Assembly: GCF_013403565.1 (NCBI RefSeq)
Contig: NZ_CP058630.1
Location: 1 to 28,994, forward strand
DNA length: 28,994 bases
Reading direction: 5' to 3'
Source: Chitinibacter bivalviorum
GTDB taxonomy: Bacteria; Pseudomonadota; Gammaproteobacteria; Burkholderiales; Chitinibacteraceae
The position numbers and the translations under genes were made by a program. This document shows, one piece after another, positions 9,957-16,921 of this stretch; the first letter of the stretch is position 1, and each line of letters starts with the position of its first letter. The notes under the pieces were generated by a model. The model ran no database searches and was not told the origin of the DNA. It was given only the letters and a program-made list of their open reading frames with translations.

Positions 9957-10291
9957 GCCTGCTCCTCACGAAGTAGCGAAACGATGTTCTGGTAACGTTG
10001 TTTGAGTTGTTGAGTCAGATCTTCGGGCAGGTCTTCCTGTTCAAGGCGTTTGGCAAAAACCTCATCTGGGCTAAGTTCATCTAGGGTGACCTTAGCCTCA
10101 GCATGCAACCTAGCAGCAACTTCACTGCGATCTCGCCGTATGCGTAGTACCTCAACTGGCAAACTTTCGGTCAAGGCTTGAATGCGTGGTTGCAAGTCAG
10201 ACAGATAATCATCGCCTCGCACCGTTACCTCCAGCCATACAGGACGCTCAGACTGCGCAGATTGTGCTGCGGTTTGAATTGCTGGGCCCAG
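9953..10291 (-). pseudogene. sbcD: Exonuclease subunit SbcD, C-terminal fragment cut by IS21 element
   Basis: The last 112 residues of the SbcD nuclease subunit: LGPAIQTAAQ, then PVWLEVTV, DDYLSDLQPRIQALTESLPVEVL and the tail [13 protein letters not shown]. The conserved region matches the SbcD capping domain. All phosphoesterase motifs (DxH, GNHD, GHxH) are missing because the sequence stops at the terminal base of the insertion element (10292). Full SbcD is ~400 aa, so about three quarters is gone and is not found on the far side of the IS. A GTG at 10220-10222 could start an 89-residue peptide, but it has no ribosome binding site of note and would lack the nuclease. The fragment is therefore non-functional as a nuclease. 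Confidence 0.9.
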
Positions 10292-10338
10292 TGTTGAGGC
10301 GCACTGAATATTGACCAGCTGTGCGCGTTGAATTTTGA
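10292..10338 (+). repeat. Left terminal repeats of the IS21 element
   Basis: Outer unit TGTTGAGGCGCACTGAATAT and the following bases to CCAGC match the right end perfectly in inverted orientation; the inner unit is TTGAATTTTGACCAGG. These are presumably the IstA binding sites. The sbcD frame happens to stay open through the outer repeat, which is coincidence. Confidence 0.85.
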
Positions 10339-10413
10339 CCAGGCATTTTTGCCGTACACCCTCGTGTACGACCCTCTTTAGCCTATCGGCTTTTGCTGCT
10401 TTTTACTACTTCT

Positions 10414-11211
10414 TCAGAACAACTCCCCACGTTCGGGCAACTGTTCTTTTTGTCTTTCTCGCTCTTGAATCTTCAATTTTGCATTCGCACTGCTTTGCTT
10501 AAATCGCCACGATTCATTCCCCGTTTCAATAATGTGGCAATGATGGGTCAGTCGATCGAGTAAAGCCGTGGTGAGTTTGGCGTCGCCAAAGACCGTGGGC
10601 CATTCTGCAAAGGTCAGATTCGTCGTGATAATCACACTGGTGCGCTCGTACAGCTTACTCAGCAAATGAAACAGCAATGCGCCACCCGCTTGTGAGAATG
10701 GCAAATAGCCCAGCTCATCCAGAATGACCACATCCATATGCATTAAGCTATAGGCCAACTTGCCTTTGCTTTTCTCTTGCTCTAATCGGCTGACCAATTC
10801 CAACGTGGAATAGAAACGAACCCGCAAACTATGTTGCTGGATGCCATGAACACCCAGCGCAGTGGCGAGGTGGGTTTTACCGGTTCCTGTACCACCAATC
10901 AGGACGATATTGTGTGCCGCCTGAACGTATTCACCCTGTGCCAACACACGAATCAAACGTTCATCGACTTTCGACTGGCTAAAATCAAAGCCCGCGAGAT
11001 CCCGATGATGCGGGAAACGAGCCGAATGCATCTGATAGCTGATGGAGCGTACGTGTCGGTCGGCATGTTCCGCATCGATCAGTTGCGTGAGGTTGGCATC
11101 GAGGATGTCCATCGTGCCACTGCTGCTGGCTTGCTGCAGCTCAGCGTAAGTGGCGGCCATACCATGCAGCTTGAGCCGCTTCAGTTCGGCTTGAATATCC
11201 AACTTCATCAT
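10414..11211 (-). CDS. istB: IS21-family transposition helper ATPase IstB
   Basis: AAA+ ATPase that activates the IstA transposase and helps select target DNA, related to DnaC. It has 265 aa, the usual length. It starts [19 protein letters not shown], a typical IstB opening. Walker [15 protein letters not shown] is near residue 108 and Walker [13 protein letters not shown] near 160, followed by [31 protein letters not shown], which contains sensor and arginine-finger residues. Its ATG overlaps the istA stop as ATGA, and GGGGGTG just upstream is a strong ribosome binding site. The frame is intact, so the element could still be active. Confidence 0.95.
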   Translation of the reverse strand: MMKLDIQAELKRLKLHGMAATYAELQQASSSGTMDILDANLTQLIDAEHADRHVRSISYQMHSARFPHHRDLAGFDFSQSKVDERLIRVLAQGEYVQAAHNIVLIGGTGTGKTHLATALGVHGIQQHSLRVRFYSTLELVSRLEQEKSKGKLAYSLMHMDVVILDELGYLPFSQAGGALLFHLLSKLYERTSVIITTNLTFAEWPTVFGDAKLTTALLDRLTHHCHIIETGNESWRFKQSSANAKLKIQERERQKEQLPERGELF

Positions 11212-12704
11212 GACACCCCCAACCCTTGATGCAATTGATCGTAGCGCTGGCTATCTGCCAGTGGTGGCTCATTCAGCGCCAATGCCACTTCAAGGGCATC
11301 TGGCCGAGGTGCTTCATGCAGTCTGGCCAGCACATTCAGGACATGCTCAGCACTGACTTTGCCCGTTTCAAGCATCAACGCGACGGCGACCTGAACGGTT
11401 TCTAAGCCGTATTTGGGTACACAACCCAAGACCTTGGCCATGATGCGATCTCCGCCTTTATGGCGCAATAAGCGCTGTTGTAGTTGCCGCAAATCTGCGG
11501 GCATTTCATTGAACGGAGCTCCGTTGCGCAACGCGCCAGGCTTTTGCTCGAGCAAAGGAAGATAGTGTTGCCAGTGATAAAACGTCTGACTGCGCTCAAA
11601 GCTGCGTACATGCTCTGCGATCACTTGCTGGTCGGCATAGATAACCAGACGGCTGGGATATAGCCGCACACTCACCATTTGATTGGCCCAATGACACGGT
11701 ACTGAATAGCGATTGCGCTGGAAGGTAATCAGACACGTACTTGATACCCGCGCCAAGACTTCGGTGTAACCATCAAATGCACCTGGAAATGGCATCATGT
11801 GAAGCTGCTCATCTTGGCGTAATTCGGCTAATGTGAGCTCAGGATACTCTGGGTGACGCAATTGCTGCCAAGCCAACTGACATTGTTGCTCAAGCCAAGC
11901 ATTGAGCTCGTCAAAGCTCGCGAATTTGAGCGCCAATGCGGCTTGCCAGATGTGTCGGCGCCGGTCTTGTACATTCTTCTCGACAATACCTTTCTCCCAG
12001 CCGGAGGCGACATTGCAAAACTCAGTATCAAACAGATAATGGGCAGTCATCGCATGAAAGCGGGCGTTGATGATGCGTTCCTTGCCGGGCAGCACCTTGT
12101 CGACTGCCGTCTTCATGTTGTCGTAAATCCCTCGCAGCGGCACGCCCCCTAACATCTGAAAGGCGCGAGTATGCGCATCAAACAGCATTTCATGGCTTTG
12201 GCTAGGATACGCCATCAATGCAAAAGCGCGACTCGCGCACAGCTTCATGTGGGCCAGCAAGACTTTGCGATGAATACCACCAATGAATGCATGCTCTTCG
12301 CTCCAATCGAACTGAAATGCCTCGCCCAAGGCAAAGCGCAGTGGCACAAATGCAGACTTCAAGTGATGCCCCATCGTTTGCGTGCGCCAGTGACGAATAA
12401 ACGCAGTGACTCGGGAGTAATCGCCGCCAAAGCCCGCAGTCACTAGCTCCTGGAACAATACCTTGGCAGTACGCCGGTCTCGTTTGGGGCGATGTAGATC
12501 GGTTTGTAATGCTTTAACGAGTTGAGGAATAAAGGGAGACAGCTTGGTTTGGCTAGACTTGCGTCGATAGCGCGGCTCGGTAGCTGAGTCGGTACGTAGC
12601 CATTTCTTGATGGTATTGCGCGTTAAGCTGGTGCGCCGTGCAATCTCGCTGATCGAGAGTTGGTCGCGAAAATACATGCGGCGAACTTTAGCAAATGTGG
12701 CCAT
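11208..12704 (-). CDS. istA: IS21-family transposase IstA
   Basis: DDE transposase of the IS. I choose the ATG at 12704 ([12 protein letters not shown]) because GAGGTG lies 6 bp upstream and family members start there; a longer frame to 12764 would run into the terminal repeats. Length is 498 aa. The N-terminal helix-turn-helix is [22 protein letters not shown]. The integrase core follows, with [14 protein letters not shown] (first Asp), [15 protein letters not shown] (second Asp) and the [13 protein letters not shown] region (Glu). A C-terminal beta-barrel region contains [20 protein letters not shown]. It is translationally coupled to istB. All key residues are present. Confidence 0.95.
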   Translation of the reverse strand: MATFAKVRRMYFRDQLSISEIARRTSLTRNTIKKWLRTDSATEPRYRRKSSQTKLSPFIPQLVKALQTDLHRPKRDRRTAKVLFQELVTAGFGGDYSRVTAFIRHWRTQTMGHHLKSAFVPLRFALGEAFQFDWSEEHAFIGGIHRKVLLAHMKLCASRAFALMAYPSQSHEMLFDAHTRAFQMLGGVPLRGIYDNMKTAVDKVLPGKERIINARFHAMTAHYLFDTEFCNVASGWEKGIVEKNVQDRRRHIWQAALALKFASFDELNAWLEQQCQLAWQQLRHPEYPELTLAELRQDEQLHMMPFPGAFDGYTEVLARVSSTCLITFQRNRYSVPCHWANQMVSVRLYPSRLVIYADQQVIAEHVRSFERSQTFYHWQHYLPLLEQKPGALRNGAPFNEMPADLRQLQQRLLRHKGGDRIMAKVLGCVPKYGLETVQVAVALMLETGKVSAEHVLNVLARLHEAPRPDALEVALALNEPPLADSQRYDQLHQGLGVS

Positions 12705-12764
12705 GGTAATCACCTCAAAATCCTTGCTCGATGAATGAGCTTGGAGATTAGTTACCCTGGTCAA

Positions 12765-12817
12765 AATTCACTGCGCAAAACCGCAGTTTGCTGGTCAATA
12801 TTCAGTGCGCCTCAACA
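12765..12817 (-). repeat. Right terminal repeats of the IS21 element
   Basis: Reading inward from 12817 the end starts TGTTGAGGCGCACTG and carries a second unit GTGAATTTTGACCAGG. Between the units lies the small hairpin ACTGCG-GTTTTG-CGCAGT. The outer repeat adds the codons LRRTEY and a stop to the truncated tnsA frame. Confidence 0.85.
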
Positions 12818-13013
12818 CCGCAAGCTCTAGGTCTGATAGTAGGTGATGCACACGACCTGTTTTTTGGGAAAAAACCCGGTGCGATCTACCCTGTGATGGG
12901 ACATCTTGAACAAATAGCCAAGGCTTATAGTTTTGACAAAATCCTTGGCCTCGTCCGTCTTTAATCCTGCGAGCTATCTGAAGCTCTGTTAGTGCTTGTT
13001 GAGATTTCGACAT
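12818..13013 (-). pseudogene. tnsA: Tn7-type TnsA endonuclease, N-terminal fragment cut by IS21 element
   Basis: TnsA cuts the 5' ends of Tn7 during cut-and-paste transposition and works with TnsB and TnsC. The fragment MSKSQQALTELQIARRIKDG continues through GRGQGF, YKPWLFVQDVPSQGRSHRV and KTGRVHHLLSDLELA, and is very close to the start of TnsA of Tn7 itself. With the ATG at 13013 the numbering matches Tn7 TnsA, so the Glu of SDLELA is catalytic E63. D114 and K132 are lost. After LELA the frame enters the IS repeat and stops at 12795. Only ~65 of ~270 residues remain, so it is dead. tnsB, tnsC, tnsD and tnsE are absent. An in-frame ATG at 13043 exists but lies within the conserved upstream hairpin. 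Confidence 0.92.
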
Positions 13014-13052
13014 GAAAAAGTCCAGTACGCTTTTCATTAGCATAGCTGGACT
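13014..13052 (-). promoter_or_regulatory. Hairpin with T-run directly before tnsA, covering its ribosome binding site
   Basis: On the minus strand AGTCCAGCTATGCT (13052-13039) pairs with AGCGTACTGGACT (13031-13019), followed by TTTTTC and then the tnsA ATG. GGA, the only Shine-Dalgarno-like bases, is inside the 3' arm. From memory, the same AGTCCAG...CTGGACTTTT hairpin stands before tnsA in Tn7. It can act as an intrinsic terminator for transcripts arriving from glmS and may also limit tnsA translation. Confidence 0.65.
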
Positions 13053-13055
13053 CTC

Positions 13056-13145
13056 TGAATTTACAACTATTTTGTGTATTTTAGATCTTTGTTGTCATAA
13101 TTTAGAATTATTTTGTGTATTTTAGAACTATTTTGTTCTCCCACA
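13056..13145 (-). mobile_element. Tn7-type transposon right end (four TnsB-type binding sites)
   Basis: Reading inward on the minus strand from 13145 the end starts TGTGGGAGAACAAAATAG. Four sites follow with core ACAAAATAGTTCTAAA, found on the plus strand at 13124-13138, 13104-13118, 13083-13095 and 13063-13077. They are spaced 20-21 bp and abut, as in the right end of Tn7, whose left end has separated sites instead. tnsA begins just inside, the Tn7 arrangement. Confidence 0.92.
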
Positions 13146-13170
13146 ATAGTCGGAATAATTACCATACCAA
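13146..13170. other. attTn7 insertion site; 25-bp spacer to the glmS stop, with presumed target duplication ATAGT
   Basis: The transposon terminus (13145) is followed by exactly 25 bp before the glmS TAG (13171-13173), the spacing used by Tn7 in many bacteria. ATAGT (13146-13150) should be the 5-bp target duplication. The recognition sequence for TnsD is the conserved 3' end of glmS coding for PRNLAKSVTVE. The natural glmS terminator would have been displaced by the insertion. Confidence 0.85.
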
Positions 13171-15006
13171 CTATTCAACCGTGACCGATTTGGCTAGATT
13201 GCGGGGTTTGTCCACATCGGTGCCTTTGCGGTGGGCGGTGTGATAGGCCAAGAGTTGGAGCGGAATAGTAAATACAATCGGTGCCAGCGGACCCGTGTTG
13301 AGGGGTAAGAAGATGGCTGATTTTACATAGGGTAATGCCGCTTCGCACCCCGGTTCTGCGATCAGATAAATCTGTCCACCACGCGCCTCAACTTCACGTA
13401 GATTTGACATGAGTTTTTCAAATAAAGCGTCGTTGGCAGCGCAGACGATGACGGGCATATTTTCATCAACGAGGGCGAGCGGGCCGTGCTTCAATTCGCC
13501 TGCGGCATAGCCTTCGGCATGAATGTAGGCAATTTCCTTGAGTTTGAGTGCGCCTTCCAGCGCGATCGGAAATAAGGTGTTGCGGCCTAGGTAGAGCGTA
13601 TGTGCGTGGTGGCTCAGTGCTTGCGCCCAGCCTTCAATTTCACTTTCTTGACTGAGTGCTGCGCTAATCATGGCGGGCAGCCGCGGTAGCCAGTTGGCCA
13701 ATTCAGCAAGCTTTTCGTCGCTTAAACTGGATCGTGCTTGGGCAAGGCAGCCGGCAAATACATACAGTGCGGCAAGTTGGGTGGTGAAGGCTTTGGTTGA
13801 GGCTACGCCAATCTCTATGCCTGCTTGGGTCAAAATGCTCAGATCTGCTTCGCGGGTTAAGGTGGAGTGGGCGACGTTGCAAAGGGCAAGAATTTTAACT
13901 TCGCCGCGTTCTTTGGCGTTTCGGATCGCGGCCAGAAGATCGGCGGTTTCGCCTGATTGCGAGATGGCGATGATCAAAGTGCCACGTTGCTCTAGGCCGT
14001 TGCTATACCGGTATTCGCTTGCAATATCCACACTGACTGGCATACCGGTATATGCCTCTATCCAGTATCTGGCGACTAGCCCTGCGTGGTAGCTGGTGCC
14101 GCAGGCGATGATTCGGATTGCGGTGGCTTGCTGTAAAATTTGCTGGGCTTGTTCACCAAATTGATCGGGGTTAAAACCTTGGCTTAGCGCTTGATTGATT
14201 GTGTTGGCAATTGCAGTGGGCTGCTCGAAAATTTCTTTCTGCATGTAATGCCGATACGGGCCAAGCTCGGCCGAATCGGCACAGACATCGAGCATGCGTG
14301 GTTGGCGAATCACGGCAAGGCCGGTGTTATCCCAAATCTGTATTTTTTGATAATCCAGGAGCGCAATATCACCTTCTTCGAGGTAGATCATTTTTTGCGT
14401 CAATGGGAGCAGTGCCGCGATATCCGAGGCAAAAAAGAACTCTTGAAACCCCAAGCCAATGACCAGCGGGCTGCCTTGTCGGGCACAAATTACTTGAGTT
14501 GGATTTTGTAGGCTTAATACACCAATGGCAAAAGCACCATGCAATTGCCGAATGCTGGCCTGAACTGCGGCGAGAAAAGTTGGGGTCTGTGTTTGCTGAT
14601 ATGCAATCAGGTGCGCAATGACTTCGGTGTCTGTTTCGGACGTGAATGTATAGCCTAATGCAATGAGTTCATTTTTGATGTCGGCGAAATTCTCGATGAT
14701 GCCGTTATGCACCACCATGATCTCGTTGCCGCCTAAATGCGGATGGGCATTGGCTTCATTGGGCGCACCATGCGTTGCCCAGCGAGTATGGGCTATTCCA
14801 ATTTGTCCTGTGGAATTGGTGGTCTTGGCGTTCAGATCGGCGACTCGCCCAGCCACGCGAACACGTTCAAATTCGGGGCTGTTAGCTTGATTGAGCACCA
14901 AGGCAATGCCGCTAGAATCATAGCCCCGATACTCAAGGCGAGATAAGCCCTCGATGAGCATGGGTACAACATTGCGGGTTGATACTGCGCCAACGATTCC
15001 ACACAT
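13171..15006 (-). CDS. glmS: Glutamine--fructose-6-phosphate aminotransferase (isomerizing)
   Basis: Makes glucosamine-6-phosphate, the first step to UDP-GlcNAc for peptidoglycan and LPS. I choose the ATG at 15006 (MCGIVGAV): Cys2 must become the N-terminal nucleophile, and AAGGACAGGA lies 4 bp upstream. A longer frame to 15081 is spurious. Length is 611 aa (E. coli 609). The class II glutaminase domain shows RGYDSSGIAL, HTRWATHGAPNEANAHPH and HNGIIENF. The two sugar-isomerase domains show CGTSYHAG, SQSGETADLLAA, EGALKLKEIAYIHAEGYAAGELKHGP and the C-terminal KPRNLAKSVTVE. The frame is intact. No glmS ribozyme is expected in this phylum and none is apparent in the 180-bp divergent region shared with the next gene. 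Confidence 0.97.
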   Translation of the reverse strand: MCGIVGAVSTRNVVPMLIEGLSRLEYRGYDSSGIALVLNQANSPEFERVRVAGRVADLNAKTTNSTGQIGIAHTRWATHGAPNEANAHPHLGGNEIMVVHNGIIENFADIKNELIALGYTFTSETDTEVIAHLIAYQQTQTPTFLAAVQASIRQLHGAFAIGVLSLQNPTQVICARQGSPLVIGLGFQEFFFASDIAALLPLTQKMIYLEEGDIALLDYQKIQIWDNTGLAVIRQPRMLDVCADSAELGPYRHYMQKEIFEQPTAIANTINQALSQGFNPDQFGEQAQQILQQATAIRIIACGTSYHAGLVARYWIEAYTGMPVSVDIASEYRYSNGLEQRGTLIIAISQSGETADLLAAIRNAKERGEVKILALCNVAHSTLTREADLSILTQAGIEIGVASTKAFTTQLAALYVFAGCLAQARSSLSDEKLAELANWLPRLPAMISAALSQESEIEGWAQALSHHAHTLYLGRNTLFPIALEGALKLKEIAYIHAEGYAAGELKHGPLALVDENMPVIVCAANDALFEKLMSNLREVEARGGQIYLIAEPGCEAALPYVKSAIFLPLNTGPLAPIVFTIPLQLLAYHTAHRKGTDVDKPRNLAKSVTVE

Positions 15007-15187
15007 AAGTCCTGTCCTTGAATGATGCAATGCAGCATGCACTGTAGGGCAAACGAGGGGACATGTCGCTAAACAAAACACCTTATATGGGGGCTAATAT
15101 GGCTTTACCGTTAGACGGATGGTTGTGCCAAATCAGGCTTTGCTCACTACATTGAACTATAAGGTTTCTGCGGCTTGGAGCTAGGTT

Positions 15188-15487
15188 ATGGCCATACAAT
15201 TATTAAGTTTGGGTGTGATTGGGGTTCGATTATTGGATCGTATTTTGACGTCCAATGCGACCTATCCAGAAGAGCTGGCAGATCAGATTGTCGATGAAAT
15301 TAATTTGTATCTCAGCCGCGCCCCTGAGGCAGAAAAACCCATGTTGTTTAATTTATCTTGCGAAGTGCACGAGGCACTTTCTGATCGCTTTGGCCGGGTG
15401 GATTCTCCGCAAGTGCGTCTGGATATATCGCAAATGATGGGGCTTTTGGTGTATCGGGCCAAAATGAGCGCAGGGCAAGGCCGCTGA
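15188..15487 (+). CDS. Small conserved-looking hypothetical protein
   Basis: 99 aa, MAIQLLSLGVIGVRLLDRIL then a largely acidic helical protein with EELADQIVDEINLYLSRAPEAEKP, ALSDRFGRVDSPQVRLDISQMMGLL and a basic end. It is divergent from glmS with 181 bp between the starts. GGAG lies ~8 bp before the ATG. There is no signal peptide, although the first 20 residues are hydrophobic. I recognise no domain. Codon use and an open frame between well-formed neighbours favour a real gene. Confidence 0.6.
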   Translation: MAIQLLSLGVIGVRLLDRILTSNATYPEELADQIVDEINLYLSRAPEAEKPMLFNLSCEVHEALSDRFGRVDSPQVRLDISQMMGLLVYRAKMSAGQGR

Positions 15488-15604
15488 CTTCTGCTGATTG
15501 ATTTCTAATGTGGCTTAATTACTTTGCAAGCTCGGTTTGTCACCTTGCATTCCTTTTTTTCCGCTATTCTCTGCCTACCTAATTCTCTAGCTGTAATCAT
15601 CCCA

Positions 15605-16711
15605 ATGAAACTGAAAACTTCCGATTTGATCGAGCCTCTGGTGGCGCTGGGGGCTATCTTTTTACTGTGTTTAACAGTTTTTTCTATCATGAAGCCCTTT
15701 TTGGCCGCCAGTTTATGGGCCGCTATATTGGTGCTGAGTACTTGGAAACCCTATTTGTATTTGGTTGAAAAGTTAAACGGCCGCCGAGCTTTGGCGGCAA
15801 TTTTAATGTTGCTCACCTTGTGCTTATTTATTTTGCTGCCTGTGATTATTGCAGCGAGCGATTTTGCAAATGTGGGTGTCAACTTTATTAACCAAGTGCG
15901 TTCTAGCTTTGATGCTGGATGGCCTGCGCTGCCAGATTGGTTAACGGGCCTGCCTTTGGTTGGTGAAAAGGTCAATGAGTTCTGGGTCGGTTTGGGGGCA
16001 CATGATGCAAAAACCATGGCGATGATCCGTGGCTTTATTGGTCCAGTTACCGAGTGGGTTATCTTTTTGGCGGGGCAAGTCGGCGGTGGCATGGTGATGA
16101 TGCTGATGAGTCTTTTCATCGCATTTTTCATTTATCAAGATGGTGAACATATTCGCGAGTGGGTACGGGGGCTGATGGAGCGGGTTGCGGGTGAGCGAAG
16201 TACCGAACTCTTAGCGGTGTCAGTGAATTCCACCAAAGGCGTAGTCTATGGTTTTTTGGGCACCGCGGTAGCGCAAGCGCTGCTTTCATGGATTGCATAT
16301 GTCATTGCGGGTGTCCCCAATGCGATGTCCTTGGGTTTTGCCAGCTTCATTATGGCTTTGTTGCCGGGTGGGCCTGTTTTGTTGGGTTTGCCTGCAGCGG
16401 CTTGGTTGTATCATCAAGGTGATGTGGGTTGGTCAATCTTTTTGGCGGCGTGGATGTTAATTGTCGTGAGCTCAGCCGATAATGTGATTAAACCCATACT
16501 GATTGGTAAAGGTAGCAACCTGCCATTTATTCTGATCTTGTTTGGTGTGTTGGGTGGCGCTCTGGCCTTTGGTATGTTGGGCGTGTTTATTGGCCCAGTG
16601 TTATTGACGATTTTCTATGAAATAGCACGCAATTGGGTCTTGCAACCAAGTTCATTGCCACCTGAAGCAGTAGTGGGTAACTCAACCGACGTGTCCAATA
16701 TCAAAAACTAA
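15605..16711 (+). CDS. AI-2E/PerM family inner-membrane transporter (YdiK-like)
   Basis: Polytopic membrane protein of the AI-2E transporter (PerM) family, 368 aa from the ATG at 15605. Hydrophobic segments include VALGAIFLLCLTVFSIM, FLAASLWAAILVLSTW, LAAILMLLTLCLFILLPVII, MVMMLMSLFIAFFIY, then four closely packed segments near the end including the family signature DNVIKPILIGKGSNLPFILILFGVLGG. The motif GTAVAQALLSWIAYVIAGVP is also typical. Members have been proposed to export autoinducer-2 or exchange cations; the substrate here cannot be told from sequence. No good ribosome binding site precedes 15605. The frame reaches back to 15524, but those codons do not look like protein. Confidence 0.88.
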   Translation: MKLKTSDLIEPLVALGAIFLLCLTVFSIMKPFLAASLWAAILVLSTWKPYLYLVEKLNGRRALAAILMLLTLCLFILLPVIIAASDFANVGVNFINQVRSSFDAGWPALPDWLTGLPLVGEKVNEFWVGLGAHDAKTMAMIRGFIGPVTEWVIFLAGQVGGGMVMMLMSLFIAFFIYQDGEHIREWVRGLMERVAGERSTELLAVSVNSTKGVVYGFLGTAVAQALLSWIAYVIAGVPNAMSLGFASFIMALLPGGPVLLGLPAAAWLYHQGDVGWSIFLAAWMLIVVSSADNVIKPILIGKGSNLPFILILFGVLGGALAFGMLGVFIGPVLLTIFYEIARNWVLQPSSLPPEAVVGNSTDVSNIKN

Positions 16712-16745
16712 GTCAATATTCGGATCACGTTGAAGCTGGATAGGG

Positions 16746-16777
16746 AAAGCCACGGTAATCTTGCCGTGGCTTTTTTA
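16746..16777 (+). terminator. Intrinsic terminator after the PerM-family gene
   Basis: AAAGCCACGG (16746-16755) pairs with CCGTGGCTTT (16764-16773), followed by TTTATTT; the arms plus the T-tract form a strong terminator 35 bp after the stop codon. Confidence 0.88.
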
Positions 16778-16816
16778 TTTGGCGGGTATATCTCTGAGAT
16801 TTATTATTAAATATAA

Positions 16817-16900
16817 TCTTGATTGTATACGGTGGGGGAGTATTTAGTCGGGGGAATGTCCCCCGCAATAAAAAAGCCTGCTATAACAGCAGGCTTTTTT
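16817..16900 (+). ncRNA. Candidate small RNA: promoter-like box, hairpin and terminator in a gene-free gap
   Basis: TTGATT (16819-16824), a 16-bp spacer and TATTTA (16841-16846) look like a sigma-70 promoter. Just past the expected start is the hairpin CGGGGG-AATGT-CCCCCG (16849-16865 with flanks), then a second hairpin AGCCTGCT / AGCAGGCT ending in TTTTTT (16870-16900). No plus-strand gene follows. The product would be ~50 nt. The last hairpin also serves the minus-strand chemoreceptor gene, so it may be only a terminator. The 16-bp string TCTTGATTGTATACGG recurs upstream of murB. Confidence 0.3.
16870..16900. terminator. Bidirectional intrinsic terminator (chemoreceptor gene, minus strand)
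   Basis: AAAAAAGCCTGCT and AGCAGGCTTTTTT pair perfectly around ATAAC, giving T-runs on both strands. It lies 22 bp beyond the stop of the minus-strand chemoreceptor gene. Confidence 0.9.
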
Positions 16901-16921
16901 CAGAAGAGATGATGCTGCAAT

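Larger units (their letters stand above)
10292..12817 (-). mobile_element. Complete IS21-family insertion sequence (2526 bp)
   Basis: The element has perfect terminal inverted repeats of at least 28 bp starting TGTTGAGGCGCACTG (10292 inward and 12817 inward). Each end holds a second copy of the TGAATWTTGACCAG unit (around 10325-10338 and 12765-12780), the multiple terminal repeats typical of IS21. It contains overlapping istA and istB. The flanks (GGGCCCAG on the left, CCGCAAGC on the right) share no 4-8-bp target duplication, unlike a simple insertion. The left flank is sbcD and the right flank is tnsA, two unrelated genes both cut at the IS border. Confidence 0.93.
3617..13145. mobile_element. 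Tentative extent of a degenerate Tn7-like island between nrdB and glmS
   Basis: The right boundary (13145) is firm: Tn7-type end plus tnsA at attTn7. The left boundary is inferred from TGTGAG and ATAGTTCCGAA repeats 18 bp after nrdB. Inside are an RloC-like nuclease, sbcC, sbcD and tnsA fragments and an IS21 element, nearly all on one strand. Transposition genes other than the tnsA stump are gone. If the left repeats are unrelated, sbcC and its neighbours could instead be chromosomal sequence brought in by deletion or misassembly at the IS. Confidence 0.35.

Noticed and set aside
9953..10222. 89-aa frame as a complete small protein starting at GTG
   Set aside because: Its sequence is the C-terminal domain of SbcD and the same frame continues upstream to the IS border with SbcD-like codons.
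10292..10338. SbcD reading frame continuing into the IS (QLVNIQCAST)
   Set aside because: These bases are identical to the inverted terminal repeat at the other end of the IS, so the open frame is coincidental.
15007..15187. Possible glmS ribozyme/riboswitch upstream of glmS
   Set aside because: That ribozyme is a Gram-positive feature; the 180-bp region shows no matching core and contains a divergent promoter region instead.
15524..15604. N-terminal extension of the PerM-family protein
   Set aside because: The extra 27 codons do not resemble a signal or family sequence; the ATG at 15605 gives a normal start.
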